Part shown: piece after piece, positions 46,101 to 58,177 of the stretch
How positions within the stretch are numbered: position 1 is the stretch's first letter
Layout: every line of letters begins with the position of its first letter
Assembly (NCBI GenBank): GCA_027559495.1
Contig: JAMXSV010000028.1
Span: forward strand, 496,001 to 560,000
Source of the DNA: Aurifilum marmelostoma
Lineage: Eukaryota > Ascomycota > Sordariomycetes > Diaporthales > Cryphonectriaceae
Direction of reading: 5' to 3'
DNA: 64,000 bases
Notes under the pieces: model-generated
The model's database searches: none
Told to the model about the DNA's origin: nothing
What the model saw: only the letters and a program-made list of their open reading frames with translations
Position numbers and translations under genes: made by a program

Positions 46101-49100
46101 TTAGATACTATGTGATGTGGTAGCAGCATGCGATGTGGTACTGTGTTGTGTTGTCGTGCTAGCAGTGTGCGTGGTGGAAGAAGTGCTTGATGTCTCTGCT
46201 GAGGTATGCGCGGTCGAGGTTCCAGGTCGGGACGTGCTGGACGTACTTATGTGCGGCGTTGCGCTGGATGAGGATGGGGTGGTTGAGGCTCCTGGCCCAG
46301 ATGTGCTTGTTGTTTCCGCTGAAGTCGTGTGGGAGCTTGTACTGTGAGTAGGGGACGAAGTAGACGGCGAGGTCGACAATTCAGCCTTAGAAGTACTTGA
46401 TGTTCCTACTGATGTTGTGTGGGATGCCGTGCTGAATGTAGACGGTGTAGTCGAGGTTCCAGGCCCAGATGTGCTTGACGTTGCTTCTCGGCTTGTGTGC
46501 AGAGTTGTACCAGAAGGAGATGGCGTAGTTGACGTTACGAAGCCGCTTGTATGTGAGGAAGTAGAGGAAGTTGTACTAATGGTCGACGATGTGGTTGATG
46601 TCTCAGGTCCAGTTGAATGAGAAGAGACTGTACTAGCTGTAGACGATGTTTTTGACGTCGAGGGGCTGCTTGTATGCAAGGAGGTCGTACTGCTTGTAGA
46701 TGAAGTGATCGACGTTGCATGACTGCTTGCCTGCGAAGAAGCTGTGCTGGTTGCAGCAGTGGTTGAAGTTTCATGGCTACTTGTGTGGACAACTGTGCTG
46801 AATCCAGACGACGTGGTTGACGTTCCCATTTCGCTTGTATGGGAAGTTGTAGCAGTATGTGTAGATAAGGAACTGGAGGTAGACATCCCACCGCTATGGG
46901 AAGGTGAAGGGGCTGATGTTGTTGTTGCACCAGTATGTGTCGCGGAGGAGCTCGAAGTTGTTGGTCCAGCAGAGGAGTGTGTGACCGAGGAGCTTGATGT
47001 TGTTGTACTCGTGTGCATGATAGAAGAGCTCGACAATGCTGTTGCACTGGTTGGCGTAGTGTGTAACGTTGTTGCACTAGTATGCGTAGACAAAGAACTC
47101 GATGAAGTTGACTCGGTAGGGTGTGTAGGTGAGGAGCTCGATACTGTTGTTCCACTAGTATGCGTAGTATGCGAGGTTGTTGTACTCGTACTTCCACTTG
47201 TATGTGTGGTGTCCGAAGTAGTCGTACTCGTGGTTCCACTGACCTGCGTACTATGCGATGTGGTTGTCTGGCTAGTATGTGTAGTGTGTGTGGGTGAGGA
47301 CGTGGAGCTCGATGTAGTGCTTCCAGTAGTATGTGTGGTCTGCATCATCGTACTAGTATGCATAGACGCAAGACTTGATGTTGTTGTTTCAGAACTTGTA
47401 CTAGTGCTGGTAATATGTGTAGTATGCGTAGGTGTACTACTATGAGCGGGTGAGGTTGTTGATACCGTGGCTCCGCTTGTGCTTGTGCTGGTGTGTGGTG
47501 AAGTGTGCGTAGTTGTACTACTCTGTGTTGCTGTGCTACTATGCGTGGTGGGTGAAGAGTTACTAAGCGTACTTGTAGTCGTATGGGTTGTACTAGCTGC
47601 ATGAGTGGGTGAAGATGTTGTTGTTTCTGTTGTGCTGCTCGAGTGTGTGCTTGTGCTGGTATGCGTAGTTGAGCTGCTAGCTTGTGTTGTTGTACTTGTA
47701 TGCGTGGGTGAAGAAGTAGTATGCGTGGTTGTACTGGTATGAGCTGTGGTAGAAGGAGTGGGGGATGATGTTGAGGTTGTGGTGCCACTGGCGGGTGTGC
47801 TTGTTGTGGTATGTGATGTAGTATGCGAAGATGCGCTGCTGGTGTGCGTTGCTGTACTAGTTTGTACGAGAGAAGAGGTTGTTGCTGTTGTTGTTAGGCT
47901 GCTGCTTGAGCTTGTGCTGGTATGCGTGGGTGAGGAGGTGGTATGCGTGGTTATACTGGTGTGCGTTGTACTGGTCTGTGGTGTTGTGCTTGTGTGGGTG
48001 GTTGTACTAGTACTGTATGGAGTTGAACTGCTATGGGAAGTAGTAGTACTGCTGTGGGTAGGTGAGGAGCCTGATGACGTTTCGCTTGTGATATGTGTTG
48101 GTGTACTGCTGTGAGAAGTTGTGCTTGTATGTGTAGTTGTGCTGCTGTGTGTCGTTGGGCTGGTGTTTGAGCTTGCACTGCTCCGCGTTGGTGAAGAGCT
48201 TAATGACGAGGTTGCACTACTGCTATGCGTAGATGTACTGCTATGCGTAGGCGTATCACTTGGGGAAGTTGTACCTGTGCTGCTGTGCGATGTTGTGCTA
48301 TGCGGCGTAGTAGTACTGCTGTGTGTTGTACTGCTCTGTGTTGTACTAGTATGCGTGGGTGACGAGCTTGATGACGCTGCACTACTGTGAGACGATGTGT
48401 GGGTAGAGGTAGTTATTTGGGTAGATGTACTTGTGTGTGTGGATATATGTGTGGGTGACGAGGTTGATGATGTGCTAGTCTGAATGGTTGTGTGGGTAGA
48501 GAAGGTGCTCGATGAGGCTGTGCTAGTATGAGGCGATGTATGGGTGGAAGAGCTGCTAGACGATACTGCACTTGTGCGTGTACTAGTGTGTGAAGGCGAG
48601 GAGCTGGACCCCGATGTCGTACTAGTATGCGAAGGCGAAGAGCTTGATGCGGATGTTGTGCTAGTATGTGTAGATGTATGAGTAGTTGTACTAGCATGGG
48701 AGGTCGAGGAGCCAGATGTTGATAGTGTGCTAGTATGTAGGGTTGTTTGAGTGGATGAACTAGTATGAGAGGCCGAAGAAGTAGATGTCGACGCTGTGGT
48801 AGTATGTGTAGATGTAAGGCTGGACGAGGAGCTGGCCCTTGAAGGTGTACTGGTATGTGTAGATGTCTCAGTAGATGTGCTTGTATGCGTAGCTAAAGGA
48901 GATGTCGATGTCGTGCTGCTATGTGCAGAGGTCTGGGTTGAGGTGCTGGATCTTGATGTTGTGCTGGTATGCGTTGGCGTGGATGTGGAGGTACTTGTAG
49001 ATGTGTGTGTAGATGTGGATTCGCTGCTATGTGTGGCTGATGAAGTTGATGTCGATCTTATACTTGTCTGTGTAGTTGTAGCAGTATGCGTAGACGTGGA

Positions 49101-52100
49101 GGTATCCGAGGACGTGCGTGGAGTTGTGGCCGAAGACCTAGACGAAGGCGAGGATGTGCTGCTATGTGTAGATGGGGATGACGAGGTTGATGTCATGTGT
49201 GTAGATGTGGAAGTGTGTGAAGTTGTGGGCGAAGATGTATGCAAAGACGTCTGTGTAGACGTGCTAGTATGTGTGGACGCTGAGGTTGATGTCGGCGTCG
49301 TACTTGCATGCGTAGACGTGGAAGTACGGGTAGATGCGCTCGTCTGTGTGGATGATGAGCTTGATCTGGTTGTTGAACTAATATGTGAAGATGTAGAAGT
49401 TTGTGGAGACGTCGACGTATACGTAGACGTGCTAGCCTTCGTGGGAGAAGAGCTTGATGTCTGTGTCGAAGTGGTATGCGTAGTAGATGCAGAAGTATGT
49501 GTAGGTGTGCTAGTTGTGGAACTGTGGCTAGATGTGCTTGTGCTTTGGGTGGATGTAGAAGTATGGGTGGGCGTAGATGTATGTGTAGATGTAAAGGTAT
49601 GGCTCGATGTGCTTGTTTGTTGGGTGGATGTGGAAGAGTGGCTAGATGTGCTTGTTCGCTGAGTGGATGTAGAAGTCTGGCTAGATGCACTTGTACGTTG
49701 GGTGGGCGTGGAACTAGCTGTAGAGGTGTGGCTAGATGTGCTTGCTGGTGGAGTGGATGCGGAAGTATGACTAGATGTACTTGTCTGTTGTGTGGATGTA
49801 GAAGTGTGAGTAGACACAGAACTATGGCTAGACGTGCTTGTTTGTTGAGTGGAAGCAGACGTGTGAGGGGTTGTAGAAGAATGGCTAGATGTGCTTGATT
49901 GCTGAGTTGATATAGATGTGTGAGGAGATGTTGAGGTGTAGCTAGATGTGCTTGTTCGCTGACTAGATGTAGATGTGTGGCTAGGCGTGGAAGTCTGTGT
50001 AGATGTGGAAGTGTGCGTTGATGTACTTGTTTGCTGAGTCGGTGTGGACGTATGGCTGGATGTGGATGTATGGCTGGAAGTGGAAGAGCTTGCTGATGTG
50101 CTTGTTTGCCGAGTGGGTGTGGATGTATGGCTAGCTGTGGAAGCATAGCTGGTAGACGTGCTTGTCCGTTGGGTTGTTGTGGAGATTTGGCTAGATGTGG
50201 ATGCATGGCTAGACGTGGATGTATGGCTAGATGTGGAAGGGAGTACTGATGTGCTTGTTTGTTGAGTTGGCGTAGAAGTGTGGCTGGATGTGGAAGTGTG
50301 AGTAGGCGTAGACGTATGGCTCGACGTGCTTATTTGTTGGCTAGATGTAGATGTGTGGCTGGATGTGGAGGTGTGAGTAGTTGTGGGTGTTTGACTTGAT
50401 GTGGATGTATGGCTCGACGTTTCGCTCGATGTTCGGCTCGATGTCGAGGTTTGGCTAGGAGTTGAAGTGTGTGTAGATGTAGATGTCCGGCTTGATATAG
50501 AAGTGTGGCTAGTTGTTGAAGTTTGGACTGAGGTGGAAGCGTGACTAGACACTGAAGTGCTTGTAGATGTTGGTGGGCGCGTAGACGTAGAAGTAGGGGA
50601 GGACGAGGAAGTGTGGCTAGATGTAGATGTGTGTGCGGACGTTGTTGTTCGTTGACTCGTTGTGGATGTAGGGCTTGAAGTGGAAGTATGAGATGTTGCA
50701 GATGTAGTGCGTGATGTGGATGTCTGTTGGGTAGATGTGGAAGTGTGCGTAGATGTGGAACTCTGGGTAGAAGAATGTGTAGAAGTGGAAACATGTGTCG
50801 ATGTACTTGTCTGGGTGGGTGAGGATCTTGATGTTGTTGGATCGGAAGTTGACGATGTACTAGGACGAGTAGTCGAAGAGCTTGAAATGGACGTTGCATG
50901 CGTAGATGTACGACTCGAGGTACTTGTATCCGTCGAGACACTGGTATGCGTCGTCGTGCTCGTTGGTCTCGTACTTGTGTTCGCGCTCTGTGTGGACGAC
51001 GTGCTTTGCGATGCCGTGCTGGTTGCGTGGGTTGTTGATGAGCTTGATCTTGCCGTGCTTGTACTGGTAGATATGGCTGTAGATCTTGAAGACGAAGAGC
51101 TTGATCTTGCTGTGCTGGTGCTAGCAGAGTTTGAAGAAGTCGTTGTGCTTGTATGTATTGTAGATGAGCTCTGGGCGTTTGTGCTAGTACTAGGAGTATG
51201 TGTAGACGATGTCCCACCGGTGCGTGTACTGGACGATGTTATGCTACTATGCGCTGAAGATGAGCTCGAGGGCTTTGTACTAGTACTGGCAGTATCAGTG
51301 GATGATGTTCTGCTAGTAAGCGTAGATGATAGTGTAGCTGTACTAGAGGCATGGGTAGTTGATGCTGCACTGGTGTGTGTAGATGATCTTGTGCTGCTAC
51401 TAGTAGCCTGCGTTGATGGACTCGGGCTACTGGTACTTGTTCGGAAGGTGCTTGAGGACGAGCTTGATATCGAACTTCGAACCGTGCTAGTGTGTACAGA
51501 CGATGTTGTGGTGGTTGGGATCCTTGATGGGCTTGACGATGAGCTTGACACTGAGCTCTGACCTGTGCTGCTATGTGTAGACAGCGTCGAACTGATATGC
51601 GCAGATGATGTCGCAGCAGTACTGCTAGCGCGTGTTGAAGGACTGCCAGTGCTAGTTCTCGGTGGACTTGATGAACTTGATGATGGGCTCTGACTTGTGC
51701 TGGTATGCGAGGGTGATGTTGTACTGGCACGCGCAGATGATGTTGTAGCCGTGCTGCTAATATGTGTTGAGGATCTGCTACTTGACAGGCTTGGGGATGA
51801 GCTTGTTGCTGAAGTTTGAGACGATGTGCTGGTATGTATGGAGGAAGTGCTGGTGCTAATTCTTGAAGAGCTTGAGGAGCTTGATAGCGAATTCCGGGAT
51901 GTTGTGCTGGCCTGTGTAGAGGAACTGCCAGTACTAGTCCTCGAGGGGCTTGAGGACGAGCCTGATGGCGAATTTCGCGATGACGTGCTAGCATGTGTAG
52001 AGGAACTGCTAGTACTTGTTCTTGAAGAGCTCGGTGATGAACTTGATGGCGGATCTCCAGACGATGTGCTGGTACGTGTAGAGAAGCTGCCAGTACTAGT

Positions 52101-55100
52101 TCTTGAAGCGGTTGGTGATGAGCTTGATGGCGAACTTTGAGAAGACGTGGTAATACGTGTAGAGAAACTACTAGTACTTGTCCTTGAGGGGCTCGAAGAT
52201 GAGCTTGCTGGCGAACTCCGAGATGATGAGCTAGTACCTGTAGATAATGTTCTACTGGTACTGGTGGTTTGCGTCCGAGAGCTGCCAGTACTGGAGCTTG
52301 ATGAGCTTGAGATTGAACTCGAAATTGAACTTTGGGCTGTTGTGCTTGTATGCGTAGAAGAAGCCTTGCTTGTGCTGCTAGTTTGCGCAGACGGCACCGA
52401 GCTGGTGGTACTAGAGCTCGATGCGCTTGAACTTGAAGTTCGCAATGTTGAACTGGTTTGCAAGCTGGTGGTACTAGATCTCGATGCGCTTGAGCTTGAA
52501 GCTCGGAATGTCGAAGTTGATGGGCTGGAAGACGAGCTTGGCAGCGAAGAACGAGATGTTGCGCTAGTATGAGTGGATGTTATCGAGCTTGTGGTGCTAG
52601 TAGTCAATGGCCTTGAGGATGAACTTCGAGATGCTGAACTGGTCGTTGACAACGTTGAAGATAAGGACGAGGTTCGAGATGTTACTCCAGTACTTGATGT
52701 GCTTGATAAGGGCGAAGAGCTTGAAGTTGCTGTTGAGCTGGTACGCAAACTAGTAGCGCTTGTAGTCGACGGCCTCGAAGATGAAGATGAACTTTGAGAT
52801 GTTATACCAGTACTTGTTGCGCTTGATGAGGTTGAAGTTCTGAGCGTTGAGCTGGTATGCAAACTAGTAGCGCTGGTAGTTGATGGGCTCGGTGAGGTTG
52901 GAGAGCTTGAAGTTCGGTGCGTTGAGCTGGGGCTCGACGATGCTGAAGAGCTTGGCGTCCCGGATGTTGAGCTGGTACGCAGACTAATAGTACTGGAAGT
53001 TGTTGGCCTTGAAGACGAGGATGAAATTCGCGATGTTGTACTGGTACTTGATGGGCTTGACGAGGTTGGATTCCCGGATGTTGAGCTGGTACGCACACTA
53101 GTGGTACTGGAAGTCGATGGCCTTGAAGACGAGGATGAAGTTCGAGTTGTGACACTAGTTCTTGATGGACCTGATGAGGTTGAAGAGCTTGAAGTTCTGG
53201 AAGTTGAACTGGGGCTCGACGACATCGCAGAGCTCGACGTTCTGGTCGTTGAGCTGGTACGCAAACTAGTAGCGGTAGTAGTCGATGGGCTTGATGATGT
53301 TGACGAGATGGTCCTAGATGTTGAAGTGGTTTGCAAACTAGTAGTACCGGAAGTCGATGGTCTTGACGAGGATGAAGCTCGAGGTGTAGTACTAATAGTT
53401 GTTGATGGACCTGATGAGGTTGGAGAGCTTGAAGTTCTGGATGTCACGCTGCTATGCGAACTAGTAGTAATACTGGTAGTCGATGGCTGTGAGGACGAAC
53501 TTCGATGTGTTGAACTGCTAGTCGAGAGCCCTGAAGATGAGGAAGATGAGGATGAAGTTCGAGACGTGATACTAGTTCTTAATGGAGTGGACGAGCTCGG
53601 AGAGCTTGAAGTTCTGGATGTCGAGCTGGTACGCAAACTAGTGGCACTGGTAGATGATGGCTGTGAGGACGAACTTCGAAGTGTCGAAGCGCTAGTTGAC
53701 AACCTCGAGGATGAGAAAGATGTGGAAGAAGTTCGAGAAGTTATACTAGTAATTAATGAGCTTGTTGAGGTTGCGGAGCTTGAAGTTCTGATTGAGCTGG
53801 TACGGAGAGTAGTAGTGCCGGTAGTTGATGGGCTTGACGATGAGCCTCGGGATGTGGTGCTGATACCCGAGGACGTTGATGTTGAACTCCGGGATATTGT
53901 ACTGCTAATTGGTGTGCTTGTTGTGGTTGGAGAGCTTGAGATTCTGGTTGAGCTGGTACGCAGACTAGTAGTACTCGTAGTTGCTGGACTTGATGATGAG
54001 CCTCGGGATGTGGTGCTGGTACCTGATGAAATTAATGTTGAGCTTCGGGACGTTGCACTGCTGACCGATATGCTTGACGAGCTTGAGCGTGACGTCCGGG
54101 GTGTCGTAGCAGTCGAGGGACTTGATGAACTTAAGAGTGTCGTTCTAGAAGTCGTACTGATAGTGGATGTTGTGCGGGTATTTGATGGACTCGATGTGCC
54201 TGAAAATGATGTTCGGGATGTTGTAGCAGAAGTCGAACCACTTGATGAGCTTGAGAGTGTTGTTCTAGAAGTGGTACTGATAGTGGACGTTGCGCGGCTA
54301 CTTGATGTGCTTGATGTGCTTATCCGGGATGTTGTAGGAGAAGTCGATAGACTTGACGAACTTGAGATTGTTGTCCGGGGACTTGTACTGATGGAGGATG
54401 TTGTACGGGTCCCTGATGGACTTGATGTACTTAAAAATGACGTCCGTGACGTCGTAGGAGAAGACGATAGACTTGACGACGAACGTGGAGTTGATGTTCG
54501 GGATGATACAGTAGAAGTTGATGGACTCGATGAACTTGAGAGTGCTGTCCTAGAAGTGGTGCTAACGGTGGTTGTTGTGCGGGTACTCGGTGGGCTTGAT
54601 GTGCTTGAAAGTGAAGCTCGGGACGCTGTTGACGTAGAAGTTGAAGGACTTGATGTTGAGCGTGAAACCTGGGATGTTGTACTAGTAGTCGTCGGACTCG
54701 ACGAGCTCAAGAGTGATCTTCGTGATGTCGTACTAGTATGAATAGACGTTGTCGATCCAGTGCTGGCAGTCGAAGAGGTTGACAACAAACTTCTTGAGGT
54801 TGTGCTGGCACGGGTTGTCGATGGACCCGATGATGTACTTGACGCCGAACTACTAGAGGCTGTGCTAGCACGGGTTGTCGATGGACCGGTTGACGCCGAA
54901 CCACTGGAGGTTGTGCTAGGTCTTGTAGTTGATGGGCTTGATGAAGAGCTTGAAACTGAAGTCCGCGAACCTGTACTGGTCTGTGTAGTAGAACGACTTG
55001 ATGACGAGCTTGATAGTGAGCTTGGTGAAGTTGTGCTGCTATGCGTAGTGAATGATGTGCTTGATGACGGGCTTGATGATGAGCTTGACAGTGAGCTTCG

Positions 55101-58100
55101 TGAAGTCACGCTGCTGCGTGTAGTGGATGAGGTTGACGGCGAGCTAGACGATGAAGAAGATTGTGATGTTGTGCTGCTCCTGATACTGGATGGACTGGAT
55201 GCTGAACTGGACGAAGAACTAGATGATGCCCTCGAAGATGACGTGCTCCTGGGCGTAGAGGAAGTGCCTGCTGTTGAGCTGAACGACGATGTTGTGGACG
55301 CTGTACTGCGCTGCGAGGATGTTGAGCTTGATGTTGAGCTCGAAGAGGAACCTGTCTGTAAGCTTGTAGATTTGGTGCTGCTTTGCGTGTGAGATGAACT
55401 TGATGCTGAATTTGAGGACGAACCTGATGATGAGCTTGTGAATGCCGTGCTGCTCTGGGTAGACGAGGAGCTTCGCGATATTGTGCTTATCGATGTGCTT
55501 AGCGAGCTTCGGGATGAAGTTGTAGGCACTGGGCTCGTTAGTGAAAATGAGGGGCTTGAAGAGGACCGAGATGAGCTTGTGGGTGTACTTGTTGAAGTCG
55601 AAGGGCTTGATGAGGTCCGGGATGAGCTTGTAGACACGGTACTAGTCCTTGTAGTCGGTGCGCTTGAGGACGTCTGAGACGAGCTCGTGATCACGGTACT
55701 GGTAGTTGAAGTTGATGTGCCTGAGGAGGTCCGTGACGAGCTTGCGGACTGCGTACTGGTCCTTGAAGTCGGTGTGCTCGAAGAGGTTTGTAACGAGCTT
55801 GTAGACACCGTACTTGTCCTTGAAACCGAAGTACTTGAAGACGTCTGGGACGAGCTTGTAGAAATTGTAGTAGTTCTTGAAGTCGATGTGCTTGAGGTTT
55901 GGGATGGGCTTGTAGATATAGTGCTGGTTCTTGAAGCCGAAGTGCTTGAAGACGCCTGGGACGAGCTTGTAGATACTGTGCTGGTAGATGAGGTCGATGA
56001 TCCTCGAGACGAGCTTGTAGAGATTGTACTGGTATGGGTAGCTGAGGAGCTTGACCGTGGAGTGCTCGACGATGCAGTACTGGACGGAGAGGCCCTCGAT
56101 GATACAGTACTTGTAGACACCGTACCGGAAGAGGTAGTCGTTGACGACACCAGGGATGAGCTCGTCGATGCAGTGCGTGTTGACACCGTGCTGGACGAGC
56201 TGGTCATTGACGATCCTTGAGATGAGCTCCTTGTTGACGGACTTGCAGAGGAGCTTGTGGACACAGCGCTTGAAGGCACGGAGCTACTAGAGGTAGTCGT
56301 TGAAGACCCCTGGGATGAGCTTCTTGTCGAGGTGCTTGTAAACGAGCTCGTCGATGCAGTGCTCGTAGATACCGTGCTAGCAGAAGTGGTCGTTGATGGC
56401 CCTTGTGATGAGGATGTTCTGGACGTGCTTGGAGTCGAACTCGTTGAAATTGTGCTTGTGGGGACTGTGCTGGTGACTGTGCTCGAAGAACCCGATGAAG
56501 AAGTTGTAGATGATGTACTTGTTGATGTACGTGCTGAACCTGAAGACTGGCTCGTCGAAGCCGTGCTCGTCTGTGTAGTTGAGGATGGCGACGAAGCTGT
56601 GGATACCGTGCTGGTATGCGCGCTCGAAGATCCTGACGATGAAGTCGTTGATGATGTGCTCGTACGTGTACTTGCTGAACTTGAAGACTGGCTTGTTGAG
56701 ATGGTGCTTGTCTGTGTAGTTGAGGATGGCGACGAAGTTGTGGATAACGTGCTGGTAGAAATACTGCTTGACGAGCTGCGTGATGAGCTCGTTGTTACCG
56801 TACTTGTAGGTGTACTGCCTGTAGATATTGTGGCAGTGGATGTGGCGACTGTAGAAGTAGTGCTCGTAGATGTGCTCGAGGGTGTTGTGGCTGTAGATAT
56901 TGTGGTTGTAGATGTTGTCCCTGTGGATGTTGTGCTCGAGGGTGTTGTGGCAGTGGATATTGTGCTTGAGGGTGTCGTGGCTGTGGATGTTGTGCTTGAG
57001 GATGTAGTGACTGTTGAAGTAGTGCTCGTAGATGTGCTTGAGGGTGAGGTGCCTGTGGATGTAGTGCCTGTAGATGTAGTGCTCGAGGGTATAGTGCTCG
57101 AGGGTGTAGTGCTCAAGGGTGTAGTGAATGTGGATGTAATGCTTGACGGTGTAGTGCTTACAGATGTTGTGCTCGAGGGCGTGGCACTTGTCTGTATGGT
57201 TGATGAGCTAGTCGAAGTCACGGATGAGCTTGTACTTGACGAAGCTGTGGAATAAGTGCTTGAACTTCCGGTAGATGAGCTTATTGAAGCTGTACTTGAT
57301 GAGCCAGTCGAGGTACTGCTTGTAGATGTAGTTGATGTTCTTGGCGATGTACTGCTCGTTGGAACACTGCTTGTACTTCCAGTAGTTGAGCTCGTCGATG
57401 ATGTACTTGTGAGTGAGGATATTGAGCGTGATGACCCGCTACTTCTTGGGCTCGTGTGCGTTGAGCTCGGCATAGTTGAACTCTGGAAGGATGGTAAGTC
57501 TCTGAGCATCAGGTTCGACAACAAACACAGAATACCAAAATGACAAGAAGAAGGGGGGCAAAACTCACGTAAGAAGTTGTCCTTGTCGTCCTAGACAGCC
57601 ATGTCGTCGGATAAGCCACAGGCAGCTTGGGCGGGTACGGGTAGGGCTTCGGACACGGGCGGCAGCTCGGACACTTGTGACAGTCTCCCGTATCCACGCC
57701 GGCGATCTCTGCATACTCAGGGCTCTTCTCGGCCCAGCGGTCCTCGGACTCGACCACGGCCTCGTTGTGGACGAGCATGACGGTGTGCTCCTCGCCAGAG
57801 GCACCGCAGGCCTTCTCGCCATCCCCGCCCGCACAAGGCAGGTTACACTCCTTCTCGTCCAGCTGCCTGAGGTGCGCCGGCTTGACGCTCATAAAGTCCC
57901 AGCAGTGACACTCGCCACCCTCCTTGATGCCCGCGGCCGTGAGGCCCTTGTCTCCGCAGAAGCTGGCGCAGGCCTCCTGTGTCATGCCGGCCTTGTCGAC
58001 GTACGAGGCCTTGTGGGCGAGGCTCTTGACGTCTCCGGTCCAGCAGCCCTGGTAGGACCATTCCGCCGGGTTTGTTCTTGGGTTGAGAGGGACATCGTGG

Positions 58101-58177
58101 TCGACGCCTCTGGGCTTGATGGGTCCAGCAGACCCAAGGGCCACCAGCAAGGCTGTGGCAGCGAATCTCGCCAGCAT
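46101..58177 (-). CDS. Giant secreted WSC-domain mucin-like protein
   Basis: Exons 58177-57569 and 57482-46101 (GTGAGT donor, CAG acceptor, phase 0) encode 3996 aa. Residues 1-17 are a signal peptide (MLARFAATALLVALGSA). Residues about 41-136 are a WSC domain with all eight cysteines (45, 70, 74, 90, 92, 111, 115, 124); such domains bind glycans and occur in yeast wall-stress sensors and secreted oxidases. A Cys/Pro linker (CHKCPSCRPCPKPYPYPP) follows. The remaining 3,790 or so residues are nearly all Ser and Thr, with His, Arg, Gln, Pro and Ala at regular positions and no Cys: a massively O-mannosylated stalk is expected. There is no membrane segment and no GPI signal (it ends ATTSHSI), so wall attachment would rest on the WSC domain or glycans. 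The repeat domain is built from several tandem families listed separately. Possible roles, all inferred: adhesion, surface coat or wall matrix. Low complexity hides any frame error. Confidence 0.85.
49601..49807 (-). repeat. 39-bp minisatellite inside the WSC-mucin gene
   Basis: Landmarks of the form GGCTAGATGTGCTTGT (plus strand) start at 49601, 49640 and 49679, and again at 49730 and 49769, spaced 39 bp apart within each group (13 codons; one gap of 51). The encoded unit resembles SSHTSTSTQQTST. The type extends with more divergence towards 50.3 kb. Confidence 0.85.
51841..52242 (-). repeat. 81-bp minisatellite inside the WSC-mucin gene
   Basis: Repeat landmarks (GAGGAACTGC or GAGAAACTAC, plus strand) start at 51841, 51919, 52000, 52081 and 52162: one step of 78 and three of exactly 81 bp (27 codons). 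Encoded units contain SSSSPSRTSTGSSSTRTSTS-like text. Confidence 0.85.
52732..54700 (-). repeat. 114-120-bp repeats inside the WSC-mucin gene
   Basis: The landmark GTTGAGCTGGTACGC (plus strand) starts at 52732, 52846, 52966 and 53080, i.e. steps of 114, 120 and 114 bp. Farther along, CTAGAAGTCGTACTGATAG-type landmarks at 54145 and 54265 are 120 bp apart. Encoded units are about 38-40 residues and contain SLRTSSTSRTSSS or ISTTSRTTLSSSS cores. Confidence 0.75.

Noticed and set aside
46101..46110. Missing GPI-anchor exon for the WSC-mucin
   Set aside because: A weak GTATCT donor overlaps the end, but no downstream minus-strand segment to about 45.8 kb encodes a hydrophobic tail, so I keep the visible stop.
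53101..54741. 546-codon plus-strand open frame opposite the WSC-mucin gene
   Set aside because: It is the reverse complement of Ser/Thr codon repeats, reads as monotonous Val/Asp/Glu/Leu text without domains, start context or signal peptide, and many similar antisense frames exist along the same gene.
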